Positions 33,774 through 43,357 of a stretch of DNA of 64,000 nt are shown in pieces (position 1 is the first letter of the stretch; every line of letters starts with the position of its first letter). Made by a program: the position numbers and the translations under genes. The notes under the pieces were generated by a model. That model was not told where the DNA came from, did no database searches, and was given only the letters and a program-made list of their open reading frames with translations. Origin of the DNA: Roseburia sp. 831b (lineage in GTDB: Bacteria; Bacillota; Clostridia; Lachnospirales; Lachnospiraceae); NCBI RefSeq assembly GCF_001940165.2, contig NZ_CP135162.1, positions 1,477,501-1,541,500 of the forward strand, in the 5' to 3' direction.

Positions 33774-35797
33774 GATACCTCCATCATTCTTAATGCATGT
33801 CTCAACTCTAACGTTCCACTAAAGCTACCGTTAAAATCAAACTTATGTGATTCAATTTCAACTTGCAGATTATTAACAACATCACTTTCCATGTATATAA
33901 TATCTGCAGCATTTAGCCTTGGTTCTCCTCTATATTTCACATTGTATGAAATATTGTTTCTGTAATAGTTTCCTAGCCATTCAGCCACATCCTGTGCATG
34001 TTTCTGCGTACTGATTAACTGATTTTCAAATTCAACAGTATAACCGACACTTGCTAACTTTTGTGTATAATATACGGAATCATCTTTTGCCTGTGGTTTA
34101 CCTTGTTTATCATTTTCAAATGTAAATATCCTAACAGAAACCGCTTTGTTTTGCTTTTCTCTGTAGCCGATCGGTTCTTCCAACATATCTTGTTTTTTCA
34201 ATGTATAATCAGACAAATCACCAAATGACACCTTATTAACAAGAACTCTGTCATTCGGGTATGCCCTGGTAAACTCCAATGTCATAGTATCAAATGTACT
34301 AAATTCTTGATTCAATATATTGGTTTTATTCAAATCAGAAAACTTAAAAGTATCAGCAGCAACACCATTTCTAAAAGTATGAACAACCATCTCCTTAGGC
34401 GGGTTCCCGTCAAAATCAACATAAATACTATAATACATATAGCCTGCCGGCAATTTGATTGTAATGGATGGATTCGTCGTAAATTTTCCATCTTTATCTG
34501 CTACCGATGCGCTTATAAACGATGTTGCTAGATAATTTCCATCTTCTGGCATAAATACCATGCTGCCGTCCACAGAAAAGAAATTCTTTGTCATATCAGC
34601 ATAAACATAATCGCTTCCCTTAACAACATTACCAGGATTTGACCATGCGCTTGCACCCACTGATGTAACAGTCAAATCATCTGGATTCAGTACTGTTGCA
34701 AAATTAGCTTTGATGCAGGGGTTCCCATCCTTGTTCTGGTACAAAATACATCTACCTGCATTAGCAATTAACTGCAAGCATTGTGCGTGTGATGCTTCCG
34801 GTAATGGGTTTGTAATAACCACATCTTTCAAACATTCATCTATTTCGTACTCATCCGGTTCTAATCCATAATCAGTTAATACCGATTTTGCATCGTCATA
34901 CAGTGTTCGTGTATGAATTGTATTTCCAGCCGAATACTTATCTGTCATAAATGCAAATATATCTTTTGCGTTAAAATTCATTGCGCCTTTTTGTGATTTC
35001 CAATCAGACAAATATACACTTGCTACCTGCAACCATTCAACTGAATCATCTGCCAATGTAACGCCAACTGATACCGGTATCTTCTGCCCTGCCTGCAAGA
35101 AGTTCACAAAGGAATTATCATCATCAACATTGAACCTGTGTTCCATATCATTGACAGTTAGTGAAAAATCTATAGCCGGTAATTCCTCACATACTGAATT
35201 TACCTGCTCCCGCCATGACGCTGAACAAATATCATCATTGCCAAAATCAAGTCCGACACCCATCAACACTTTGTTGATTCTAAGTCTCTGCTGACCACCA
35301 ACCATTGATACCGGTATAATTTGAATGTATGAAGTAGTTCCAAGATTATCCTGCGTTGTAAATTCCATAGAATTGTTTGCGTATGTTTTGTCGACTTCCT
35401 CTGTCTTTAATCTGAACGAAGTTGGATAACATTCATCGAAATTAATGGTAAATCCTTTGATTGAATATGAATCATTGAACTTGATTGTTATTACTCCTAG
35501 AATATCGTTGGTTGTACAACTTCTGTTCTGAATATACTGTGCATACTGATTATCTTCCGGAAGAAACAACATGCTGCCATCTGCCTTGAAATAATTCTGA
35601 TCCATAGTGGCATACCTGCCATTTGCATCCTTATTATTCAACGGTGTATCTTGGCTACTCCAATAAGCAAATTTTCCATTAAGCCTTGCAGAATTTTGCG
35701 CATATTGGTTAATGACACCGACAGCAACGGACATATATCCTTGCTTTCGTATCATGCTATCCATCATTTCTTTATACTGTCTTGATACATTCTGCAT
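33770..35797 (-). CDS. Tail protein (tail-tip/endopeptidase position) with internal duplication
   Basis: This 675-residue protein starts QNVSRQYKEMMDSMIRKQGY and lies where siphophages encode the tail-associated lysin or baseplate hub. Two ~140-residue copies are visible at about 44-185 and 384-527, each with a YAxMxxNxFxxDGSMxFxPED motif and ending NKVxxG. The C-terminal part (YTVEFENQL, HKFDFNGSFSGTLELRHALR) is hub-like. No peptidase signature was recognised. Confidence 0.75.
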   Translation of the reverse strand: MQNVSRQYKEMMDSMIRKQGYMSVAVGVINQYAQNSARLNGKFAYWSSQDTPLNNKDANGRYATMDQNYFKADGSMLFLPEDNQYAQYIQNRSCTTNDILGVITIKFNDSYSIKGFTINFDECYPTSFRLKTEEVDKTYANNSMEFTTQDNLGTTSYIQIIPVSMVGGQQRLRINKVLMGVGLDFGNDDICSASWREQVNSVCEELPAIDFSLTVNDMEHRFNVDDDNSFVNFLQAGQKIPVSVGVTLADDSVEWLQVASVYLSDWKSQKGAMNFNAKDIFAFMTDKYSAGNTIHTRTLYDDAKSVLTDYGLEPDEYEIDECLKDVVITNPLPEASHAQCLQLIANAGRCILYQNKDGNPCIKANFATVLNPDDLTVTSVGASAWSNPGNVVKGSDYVYADMTKNFFSVDGSMVFMPEDGNYLATSFISASVADKDGKFTTNPSITIKLPAGYMYYSIYVDFDGNPPKEMVVHTFRNGVAADTFKFSDLNKTNILNQEFSTFDTMTLEFTRAYPNDRVLVNKVSFGDLSDYTLKKQDMLEEPIGYREKQNKAVSVRIFTFENDKQGKPQAKDDSVYYTQKLASVGYTVEFENQLISTQKHAQDVAEWLGNYYRNNISYNVKYRGEPRLNAADIIYMESDVVNNLQVEIESHKFDFNGSFSGTLELRHALRMMEVS

Positions 35798-35800
35798 ATA

Positions 35801-36181
35801 CTACCACCCACAATCAATTAAATTGAATTTGCACGTTGAAAAATTCTTATAGAAAATACCATCAAGGAAAAGAGGTTGCCCCGATGTATCTCCTGGGTAC
35901 ATGTAAATCGTATGTCGCTGGTTATCATCACCGGTAAATGTCACTGGAACGAAAAAAGGTTCCAATGCCGCTTTCATCATCTTCCATGTATCAGCATCGA
36001 GACCATTCCACTGTAAATTATTCAATTTCCAAAGTTTTCTTCCGACAAGCTGACCGACAACTGCATTATTTGCATTACGACCACTGTTTACCGCCTGTGA
36101 ATGAACTATATCCAATCCTCTTGCTGGGTACGGAAACTGCACACCATTCACAATTAAAAAATCCGATGTTTTTCCTCGCAT
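35801..36181 (-). CDS. Tail protein, distal-tail position
   Basis: This 126-residue protein starts MRGKTSDFLIVNGVQFPYPA and contains NLQWNGLDADTWKMMKAALE and HTIYMYPGDTSG. It resembles the small tail-tip proteins that follow the tape measure gene. The ATG at 36181 follows AGGTGGTGG. Three bases separate it from the large tail gene. Confidence 0.75.
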   Translation of the reverse strand: MRGKTSDFLIVNGVQFPYPARGLDIVHSQAVNSGRNANNAVVGQLVGRKLWKLNNLQWNGLDADTWKMMKAALEPFFVPVTFTGDDNQRHTIYMYPGDTSGQPLFLDGIFYKNFSTCKFNLIDCGW

Positions 36182-36246
36182 AAAACCACCACCTATAATT
36201 TTCATTAGGTTAACAGCTATTTGCCTTAAATAGCCGTTATTGCATA

Positions 36247-36278
36247 GAAAAAGCACCTACCCTTTTTCGGGTAAGTGC
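36247..36278 (-). terminator. Terminator of the inserted membrane-protein gene
   Basis: On the minus strand GCACTTACCC-GAAAAA-GGGTAGGTGC forms a 10-bp stem with one G-U pair and is followed by TTTTTC. A terminator inside the late operon marks the preceding gene as an independent insert. Confidence 0.85.
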
Positions 36279-36284
36279 CTTTAA

Positions 36285-37190
36285 TTATTTTCTTCCTGCT
36301 AAATAAAATTCTACTCTATCAAAATCTTTATATGCTGTCATTTGTTCTGATATTGTTTCACCTGGTTTCAATTCTGAATCATCATCTGTAAAATATGTCA
36401 TTTCATATTCAACCAATTCATCATTAGAAAAAAATAAAGCGTAACCTTCAACAAAATCCGCTGCATCATCTCCATTATTTGTTACTTGAAATACAGCACC
36501 ATTTTCTATATCATTTTGAATATATGACAAATCTTGTATAACGGATTTATAATATTTACTGGTGGATACATTCATTTTTGTCTCATAATGGTCAATATCA
36601 GCATTTGTTTCAAAAGCTTCATCTATAACGGATACGCATCCAGCACCAAGTGCATACAATTCACCATCGGCAGAAGACACTATTGTATTATCTGATCCAT
36701 ATGCTAACGATGATGTTGATATATCAACAGTTTTATCAGAAATATTCTTAACAACAATAAAGTGGTTTGTATACCAACCTATGCTATCAGGAAGTGTATA
36801 TTCTGCTATAGTTTCTATATATTTTTCTTCTTTTTTATCATCTTTTTCCTTTTCAGTACCGACTATTGTACTTTCCTCTGACGTCATATTAGTTTTTGTT
36901 TCACTATCTTCAATTATTTCTTGTTCACTTTCAGCAGTGTATGAAATATCTTTTTTTCTGTTATTTCCTACATTTATAATCATTAGAATTGCGCAAAAAA
37001 TGAGTATGCCAACTATTGATACAATTAGTCCTGCAATAGCCGTCTCATGTCCCTTATTTTTCCTTGTAAATGCCAGTATTGCCAAAATAAGTCCAACTAT
37101 TGATGGTATAATTCCAATAGCTATGAATGAAAACAAGACACCAGCTATTCCACACACTAATGATGCAATCCCCAATCTGCTTTGTTTCAT
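36285..37190 (-). CDS. Predicted membrane protein (DUF4190-like N-terminus), moron
   Basis: This 301-residue protein starts MKQSRLGIASLVCGIAGVLF and has two or three membrane helices (about 5-85), the DUF4190 arrangement. An acidic linker rich in E, K and T follows, then an extracellular beta domain (HFIVVKNISDKTVDIS, VFQVTNNGDD). It interrupts the tail genes, has its own terminator, and lies just after the tape measure gene. A surface or exclusion role is likely but unproven. Confidence 0.75.
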   Translation of the reverse strand: MKQSRLGIASLVCGIAGVLFSFIAIGIIPSIVGLILAILAFTRKNKGHETAIAGLIVSIVGILIFCAILMIINVGNNRKKDISYTAESEQEIIEDSETKTNMTSEESTIVGTEKEKDDKKEEKYIETIAEYTLPDSIGWYTNHFIVVKNISDKTVDISTSSLAYGSDNTIVSSADGELYALGAGCVSVIDEAFETNADIDHYETKMNVSTSKYYKSVIQDLSYIQNDIENGAVFQVTNNGDDAADFVEGYALFFSNDELVEYEMTYFTDDDSELKPGETISEQMTAYKDFDRVEFYLAGRK

Positions 37191-37276
37191 ATTTTTCTTC
37201 TCCTTCGTCAATATTTTTTTCTTTATCATATCATTAATGGAAATGGAAGTCCATCCGAAGATAAACTTCCATTATT

Positions 37277-40200
37277 TTATGTTGTTCTTAATGTCAATCC
37301 CATTGACCTGCGACCTCTTTCGTTTGCTCTAGCAATATCTCTATCTCCTATATTTACAGATGTGTCCTTTTCTAGTAACTGTTTTAGCAAGCTATTCTGT
37401 TCTCTTAACAATGCATTCTGCTCCTCATTTGCTTGATAAACACCGTTTTTAATACCTGCAACAATCTGGTCATTATTTGCTACTGCATGGTGACTGCCAA
37501 TCTGACCGACCATCTCATTGATTCCGTTTTCACGAGCCATGAATAACTGACCTGTCTCTGGGAAACCACCATCGGCAAACATCGGTATGTTACCTAACGA
37601 AATCTTATCAGTTCCTAATACTGACTTAATTCCACTTCCGATTACTGTTGATGTATCAATTTTAATCGTAAGCTTTGCATTTAACCATTCTGCGAAACTG
37701 TTCCACTTTGATTTCAAAGTTTCAATTGCAGCATTCCATGCCGAACTAAGGCCATCTTTTATTCCACTAAAACTCCATGAATCAGATGAAAATTTAGATT
37801 CGACACCACTCCACCATTTTGCAAAACCTGTATTTGACCACCATGATGTAAATTCATTCCATTTGGATTCTAAACCACTTTTTGCATCAGAGCCTAAACT
37901 TGACCACTTTTCTCTCGTAAACCATGGTGAAACGTTCTCTTTCCACCACTTATATACTCCAGTGTTCTGCCACCAGGATGTGAATTCATTCCATTTTTCC
38001 TGAAGTCCTTGTTGCATTCCATCTGATGCACCGCGCCACTTCTCTTTTGTGAACCATGGCGAAACGTTATTGTTCCACCATGTAGGAACTCCTGTTCCAC
38101 CCCACCACTGACTAAATTCATTCCATTTTGTTGATAATCCATCTTTAGTATTTTGACCTAATTCGGACCATTTCTCTTTGGTAAACCACGGTGAGACGTT
38201 TTCATCCCACCAATCTGGAACTCCCGTTCCACTCCACCAATCACCAAACTCGCTCCATTTTGTTGATAGCGACGATTTTATATTTTCACCTAACTCCTGC
38301 CATTTTTCCTTCGTAAACCATGGTGTTACATCATTCGTCCACCATGAAGAAAGTTTTGCCGATAAACTATCAGCTAGTTCCCCCCACTCTTTATCTTCTG
38401 CATCTCTTGTTTCTCGATTTTTAGCTTGCCATTTTTCAAGTTTTTCAAGCCAAGAATCAAATGGACCGCTTCCATCTTCCTGCGTAACAGCTTTTCCATT
38501 TTTGTAAGGATTTGCAGTATTTTCTTCTGCCGATTTTTTTCTACCCTCATCCCAACCAAAATCCTTTATGTTCTGTATCCAATTTTTTGCATCCTCTACA
38601 AATTTAAAAGATACATACACTGTTGCTGCTATTGCAAATCCTGCCGCAACTGCACTACCTACACTTCCTGCTGCTGCAGACAACGATGAGCCACCAATTA
38701 ATGATGAAAGTTTTGACGTGATTACAGATTTAAGAATCGCAGATGTCAGCAACTTTCCTGCATATTTTAATGCAAATGCTCCAATTAAAATTGCTACAGT
38801 ATCAACATCTAACTCACCTACAAAATCTGCTATTCCTTTCCATACATCACTCCATTTTACCTTTTTTAATGCTGTTCTAATTGCATTAAACAAACCTTGA
38901 ACCCATACATTAAGTGTTCTTCCCATAGATTTAAAATCAAAAGTTCTAAAGAACTCGTTTACACCGCTTGCAATAGATTCTCCAAGATTCGACCAGTCAA
39001 AAGTTTCTCCAAAAGATAGCGCTGCGTAAATTGCAGTATTCAAAGAGCCAGCAATTGTTTTTCCAACATCACCGAATAACCTAGGTGTAATCAGTCCATT
39101 AAGGAACTGCGCTAAGCCTGTTCCAAAGTTATTTGCAACACCATACACTGATTTCCAATTGATTTTCTCTAATGCAGATGAAATACCGTTGCTGATATAA
39201 GTTCCGATACCCTCGTAATCTCCACGTTCAAAAGCACTGCAAATAGCATCTGCTATCTTCTGTGCCTTGTTTTCGGATTCAGCAAAAGCTTTATCCCAAA
39301 CGGATTCATAATCTGCAAGAGCATTTGCAATCTCATCTGATAAATCAATACCATTACCTTTTCCAGAACCGCTACTAGATGAAGAACCACTATCAGAATT
39401 AGGATTATTGATGTTTAATTCATCAATACCAAGAGTTACATCTTTTAGCTTTTTAGCTGCATTGGCAGCATCATTAAGGCTGTCTGCTGTATCGTCTGCA
39501 TCCTCTCCTAAGTCCTCTACACCACTTCCATATCCCTTACTTGTTCCGTCCTGTAAATCTTTCAGCCAGTTATCGCCAAAGAAATGGAATCCAAGTGTTG
39601 TAAATAATCTGTTCAATGCCATAATCAAAGCATTGACAACAGGAAGTACATTTTTCACGATAGGCAAGAATAAATTACCAATAGTTCTTCCAAGGTTCGC
39701 AATCTGCTGTTTCATGATTCTGTACTGGTTTGCAACAGAGCCAAGAGTATTCGCCTGGTCTCCCCATGCTACCTTAGACTGGTCTAAAATAGCTATTAGT
39801 CGCAACTGCATCTTCTCGGACTGAGACATCGACGATAAAGACTTTGTTACTCCAAGATTGTATGCATACTGCTGTAATGTGGCATTTGTAATATCAATAC
39901 CGAATTTATACAGTGCCCTTGACTGGCCAATCAATCCGGACTGGAAATTTGTCATAACAGAAGATAAATCCTCATTGGTATATGAGGACATATCTGCTGC
40001 AAGCATAGAAAGTGCTTTTGCTGTATTGGTACTTGTTTCACCGCAAAGACCAACCGCGTTCGTTACAGATACAATCTTTGCCTGGTAGTTCATTAACTGC
40101 TCTGGGTCAAGACCAAGGTTCTTATTATCGGTTAATGTCAAATTGCCGGAATCTCCAATGCTATATCCGGTCATTTTTAGGGTCAATGACTTTAATCTAT

Positions 40201-41050
40201 CTGAAAATGAATTTGCGTAAGCTTCAGCACTGTCATATCCGTATTGCTCAAATTGATTTCCAAATTCTGTACCAATCTTATCAAGCGCAACGTTCCAATA
40301 GTTGAATGTTTCCACATAATCCATTGAAGAAAGAACTGCTTTCCATGTTCTTTGTATTCCATGCAGAACCGAATAGAAATTTGCATAGAAAGCTCCTGCA
40401 AGCTGTGAAAAGCTCCTAAAACTTCTGGAACTTTTATTTGTGCTTGATGTAAGAGCATTAAAGAACTGTGATAACTTATTTACGCTCTCTCCAGTTTTAG
40501 ATGTAGCAGACTGTGTTCCTTTTACGCTTACTGCTAGGTTAGCTAGCGCATTCGTCATTTGAACAAGATTTCCGCTGACCTTTGGAGCTTTAGAAAGGGT
40601 GCTTATTGTCTGACTTAATGCTGTTGCGAATCTTGGCATATTGTCAATTGCATTTACAACACCTTTATTTCCAAGCTTTGAAATATTCTTCGCAATCTCT
40701 CCGATAGCTGTTGCATTTGCGGATGCTGCACCAAAAGACGAAAGCTGTTTTGCCATCACTCCAATTGCTGATGAAGAAGCATTTAAACTTGCCGGACTGA
40801 TAGATGCAATTTTTTCAATATTCTTAGCAAGTCTAGTAAAATCTGCTGTTTTGATATTTGACATCCCAGCACTTGATTTACAGATTTTATCAACGCCGTT
40901 TGCAAATCCAACCAAATCACTTCCGTTCACTTTTCCAACAGATGAACTTAGTTTCTCTAATTTGCTAACAAGTGCATCTAAAGCTCTATTTGCTTTTGTT
41001 GCCTGCGCTTCAACCTCGATTTCAAGGCGGTCAATATCTGCTGCTCCCAT
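37277..41050 (-). CDS. Tape measure protein with 44-residue tandem repeats
   Basis: This 1257-residue protein sets tail length and occupies the tail lumen. A helical N-terminus (residues 1-430, ASxA-rich) leads to hydrophobic segments. Four exact-length 44-residue repeats (PWFTKEKW...WWxxTGVPxWW) are encoded at about 37860-38340; the motif cores lie 132 bp apart at 38300, 38168, 38036 and 37904. The C-terminus (ADGGFPETGQLFMARENGIN) is standard for tape measures. It is the longest gene in the window. Confidence 0.95.
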   Translation of the reverse strand: MGAADIDRLEIEVEAQATKANRALDALVSKLEKLSSSVGKVNGSDLVGFANGVDKICKSSAGMSNIKTADFTRLAKNIEKIASISPASLNASSSAIGVMAKQLSSFGAASANATAIGEIAKNISKLGNKGVVNAIDNMPRFATALSQTISTLSKAPKVSGNLVQMTNALANLAVSVKGTQSATSKTGESVNKLSQFFNALTSSTNKSSRSFRSFSQLAGAFYANFYSVLHGIQRTWKAVLSSMDYVETFNYWNVALDKIGTEFGNQFEQYGYDSAEAYANSFSDRLKSLTLKMTGYSIGDSGNLTLTDNKNLGLDPEQLMNYQAKIVSVTNAVGLCGETSTNTAKALSMLAADMSSYTNEDLSSVMTNFQSGLIGQSRALYKFGIDITNATLQQYAYNLGVTKSLSSMSQSEKMQLRLIAILDQSKVAWGDQANTLGSVANQYRIMKQQIANLGRTIGNLFLPIVKNVLPVVNALIMALNRLFTTLGFHFFGDNWLKDLQDGTSKGYGSGVEDLGEDADDTADSLNDAANAAKKLKDVTLGIDELNINNPNSDSGSSSSSGSGKGNGIDLSDEIANALADYESVWDKAFAESENKAQKIADAICSAFERGDYEGIGTYISNGISSALEKINWKSVYGVANNFGTGLAQFLNGLITPRLFGDVGKTIAGSLNTAIYAALSFGETFDWSNLGESIASGVNEFFRTFDFKSMGRTLNVWVQGLFNAIRTALKKVKWSDVWKGIADFVGELDVDTVAILIGAFALKYAGKLLTSAILKSVITSKLSSLIGGSSLSAAAGSVGSAVAAGFAIAATVYVSFKFVEDAKNWIQNIKDFGWDEGRKKSAEENTANPYKNGKAVTQEDGSGPFDSWLEKLEKWQAKNRETRDAEDKEWGELADSLSAKLSSWWTNDVTPWFTKEKWQELGENIKSSLSTKWSEFGDWWSGTGVPDWWDENVSPWFTKEKWSELGQNTKDGLSTKWNEFSQWWGGTGVPTWWNNNVSPWFTKEKWRGASDGMQQGLQEKWNEFTSWWQNTGVYKWWKENVSPWFTREKWSSLGSDAKSGLESKWNEFTSWWSNTGFAKWWSGVESKFSSDSWSFSGIKDGLSSAWNAAIETLKSKWNSFAEWLNAKLTIKIDTSTVIGSGIKSVLGTDKISLGNIPMFADGGFPETGQLFMARENGINEMVGQIGSHHAVANNDQIVAGIKNGVYQANEEQNALLREQNSLLKQLLEKDTSVNIGDRDIARANERGRRSMGLTLRTT

Positions 41051-41143
41051 GATTTCACCAACTTCCTATAGCTTTTTAGGTCAATGACTATCATTCCCTT
41101 CGATAGCCAGTAAAAAGAACGGACGCTGTGACACGTCCGCTCC

Positions 41144-41476
41144 TTAATTTTCATCGAATTTTCTATTAAATTCTGCAATCCATAATTTAAACTTTTCTTC
41201 TGGTGATAAAGGCTTTTCTTTTTCAACTAGAGAAAATGGTTTTTTAGGATATTTCGCACTTTTATTAAAACACGATGCGATGGCTTGATGAACATACAAG
41301 CCCTGGTAATAGGCTGCCACATCAAGCATTTTTAGTTGTTCCTCTTTTTCTTTGATGAAATTGTCCTGGTACATATACATGTACTTAGGATTAAGCTCCC
41401 AGAACACATCCATAGGTATTCCCATTCGAAGTGCCGCTGGGAGCCATACATCATCAATTAAACTGGAAAAGGTCAT
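41144..41476 (-). CDS. Tail assembly chaperone, frameshift-extension part
   Basis: This frame (MTFSSLIDDVWLPAALRMG, then AEFNRKFDEN) is the second part of the tail chaperone pair, equivalent to the lambda T segment. It stays open upstream across the end of the first chaperone in the -1 frame as far as a T-TTT-TTC slippery site at 41575-41569. It is therefore probably made mostly as a 231-residue fusion; the ATG at 41476 may not be used. Confidence 0.8.
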   Translation of the reverse strand: MTFSSLIDDVWLPAALRMGIPMDVFWELNPKYMYMYQDNFIKEKEEQLKMLDVAAYYQGLYVHQAIASCFNKSAKYPKKPFSLVEKEKPLSPEEKFKLWIAEFNRKFDEN

Positions 41477-41496
41477 TTCCTTTTTCTCAACAACCT

Positions 41497-41838
41497 CTAC
41501 TCCGTTTTCTGCTGTGCAGATTTCTTCGTATTCTTCGGTTTCTCCTCGTCCACATTGAGGAGTTTTCTGAAAAAACGACTTTCCTGCACTGCATTTGCGT
41601 ATGCTTCGTAAATTTCCTCAATGTTTCCGCCGCCTTCGATATGCTGCTCGACTAAGTAATCTGCCTGTTCAGCATCACATGGTACTACAATTGCCACAAA
41701 TGCGGACACCGCTGTAAAAATATACTTTCTACTAATAAGTCCTTCAACTGGCAATCCCATCTGCTCCATTCTCTTTGAATGTGTGAAATTAAGTTCTGGT
41801 ACCGTATAAGTTTTGTTGTTGATTTTCACTGTTGCCAT
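41497..41838 (-). CDS. Tail assembly chaperone (lambda G-like)
   Basis: This 113-residue protein (MATVKINNKTYTVPELNFTH) lies between the major tail protein and tape measure genes, the G position in siphophages. Near its end, codons CGT-TTT-TTC form a T TTT TTC heptamer. A -1 slip after residue 90 enters the next frame and gives the longer product. Both forms chaperone the tape measure. Confidence 0.85.
   Translation of the reverse strand: MATVKINNKTYTVPELNFTHSKRMEQMGLPVEGLISRKYIFTAVSAFVAIVVPCDAEQADYLVEQHIEGGGNIEEIYEAYANAVQESRFFRKLLNVDEEKPKNTKKSAQQKTE
41569..41575 (-). promoter_or_regulatory. Programmed -1 ribosomal frameshift site
   Basis: The minus strand reads T-TTT-TTC in the zero frame of the upstream chaperone, a classic X-XXY-YYZ slippery heptamer. 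A -1 shift leads into a 141-codon open frame that includes the downstream chaperone. No structure was computed downstream. Confidence 0.75.
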
Positions 41839-41860
41839 AATGATTTTTCTCCCTTCAATC

Positions 41861-42286
41861 TTAGGCTGTTGCAGCTCCGACTGAAATCTTTGTGGAAGGC
41901 GATACAGAAATGGTCATTTCACGAACACCATTTACTTCTCCCTCGTTAATGTAAACTGAATGCTGTCCTTCCCATGTAGCTACACCATCTGCTCCGTCAG
42001 TTCCCATTTTCAAGCGATATTTCAATGCTGTTCCCTCTTTTGCCTTTACTGACGTATAAGCTTTCAATGTGTAGTTTGCGGTAAACTCCATAGCATCCTG
42101 TGACTGCACACCTGCAATGAATGTCTGTGATTCATCTTCAAGGTCTGTTGTTTCAAGCTGATCCGGTGCACCTCCTAACTGTGGATAAGACTTGATCTTA
42201 CACAGTTTTTCCCATGCTGTACCATCTGTACTTGTTTCCAAAATTGTTCCAATCGTGCTTACTGCTTTTACTTCTGCTTCTGCCAT
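41861..42286 (-). CDS. Major tail protein
   Basis: This 141-residue protein (GTILETSTDGTAWEKLCKIK, then LGGAPDQLETTDLEDESQTF) has the fold pattern of siphophage tail-tube subunits. Hundreds of copies should stack to form the tube. Its position before the chaperones and tape measure is canonical. Two hairpins precede the gene. Confidence 0.9.
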   Translation of the reverse strand: MAEAEVKAVSTIGTILETSTDGTAWEKLCKIKSYPQLGGAPDQLETTDLEDESQTFIAGVQSQDAMEFTANYTLKAYTSVKAKEGTALKYRLKMGTDGADGVATWEGQHSVYINEGEVNGVREMTISVSPSTKISVGAATA

Positions 42287-42361
42287 ATTTTCTTCCTTTC
42301 TACCGCTATCTGCCTGCGGTCAGCGAACGTCTCTCGAGTTGACGTCCGGTGCATAAAAATA

Positions 42362-42412
42362 AGAGCCTTTCGGCTCTAAGTTTCATTTATATGCTACCGA
42401 CATAAATGTCGG
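42362..42412 (-). terminator. Two hairpins before the major tail protein
   Basis: On the minus strand the first stem is CCGACA-TTTA-TGTCGG (42397-42412). The second, AGAGCC-GAAA-GGCTCT (42362-42377), is followed by TATTTTTATG. The second looks like a terminator or attenuator, or a stabilising 5' structure for the very abundant tail-tube mRNA. Confidence 0.5.
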
Positions 42413-42419
42413 GACCATT

Positions 42420-42821
42420 TTAATTTATCTCTTTTATCTCATCTCCATCTGCATAAATGCGTTGGAATCTTGCAACCCATCGGCTTACGTTTGGGTCTGC
42501 TGCATTTGCAACAGGTAACGGACCGGCTTTACACTGCCAGCCATACTTATGCATAATTTCTTTTGCCTTACTGCAAATCGTATAACAAGTATTATCCGCA
42601 AGACTTCCGGTGGCATATGCCGATATGGTAATCATTGGTGTCTGTGAACCTTCATTCCCTTCCAAATCGTAATTTCCACCGGATATATCGCTTAAGGCTA
42701 CGTCACAATATGGAAAATCGGTTTTCTTCGGTGTGATATATCGCCCGACCTTGCATTGCGGATATGCAGTTTTCATTTTCTTTTCAAAATGTGTAAAAAA
42801 TGTATTCCATTCAAATGACAT
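42420..42821 (-). CDS. Tail terminator / minor structural protein
   Basis: This 133-residue protein (FFTHFEKKMKTAYPQCKVGRYI) has the size and place of a tail-completion protein between the neck gene and the tail tube. It shares one base with the upstream gene. Assignment is mostly by order. Confidence 0.7.
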   Translation of the reverse strand: MSFEWNTFFTHFEKKMKTAYPQCKVGRYITPKKTDFPYCDVALSDISGGNYDLEGNEGSQTPMITISAYATGSLADNTCYTICSKAKEIMHKYGWQCKAGPLPVANAADPNVSRWVARFQRIYADGDEIKEIN

Positions 42822-43357
42822 TATCTAAATACCTCTCTGGCTATTTCTACAACTTTTTCTCTCAATTCCTTGCCGGCATTGTACATTGGCATCTTCGGAG
42901 AAATACCGGTTGAATAGTGCCATTCGCCTTGTAAGTCCATGTACCACCATCCCGGCTCATTACCGTGCGTGCCGTATGTTCCGGTTCCTACGCCCGGAAT
43001 ATTCGCTGGGTTCTGCGCCGGAAGTCCTGCTCCAAACTCTAACATGAGTGCCGGTGAGATTTCTTTACTTTGCACGCCATCTAAGTTTTGCCATTGGCTT
43101 ATAATCTTCTGCGAATCTTCCATATAAAAGATTGCCTTGCATCCGGCTTTCTCCGGTGTGATTTCAGAGGATAAATGAATGTACTTACCAAAACCACTAC
43201 TACCAATGTGAATCTGTGCAATAGATATGCCCTCTGCGGTCAATCTGCGGCACAATTCCTCGCATTTCCCATCAAGGCTGTTCTGGTATTCCTTAATCTC
43301 TTTGATAGCGTTCTGAATCTCTTTTACGGATAAGCCGAATGATATTTTCTTACTCAT
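42821..43357 (-). CDS. HK97 gp10-like neck protein
   Basis: This 178-residue protein has a helical start (LSVKEIQNAIKEIKEYQNSL) and SPALMLEFGAGLPAQNPANI, then a C-terminal PMYNAGKELREKVVEIAREV helix, as in HK97 gp10 family proteins that act at the head-tail joint. It overlaps the metallopeptidase gene by eight bases. Confidence 0.85.
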   Translation of the reverse strand: MSKKISFGLSVKEIQNAIKEIKEYQNSLDGKCEELCRRLTAEGISIAQIHIGSSGFGKYIHLSSEITPEKAGCKAIFYMEDSQKIISQWQNLDGVQSKEISPALMLEFGAGLPAQNPANIPGVGTGTYGTHGNEPGWWYMDLQGEWHYSTGISPKMPMYNAGKELREKVVEIAREVFR

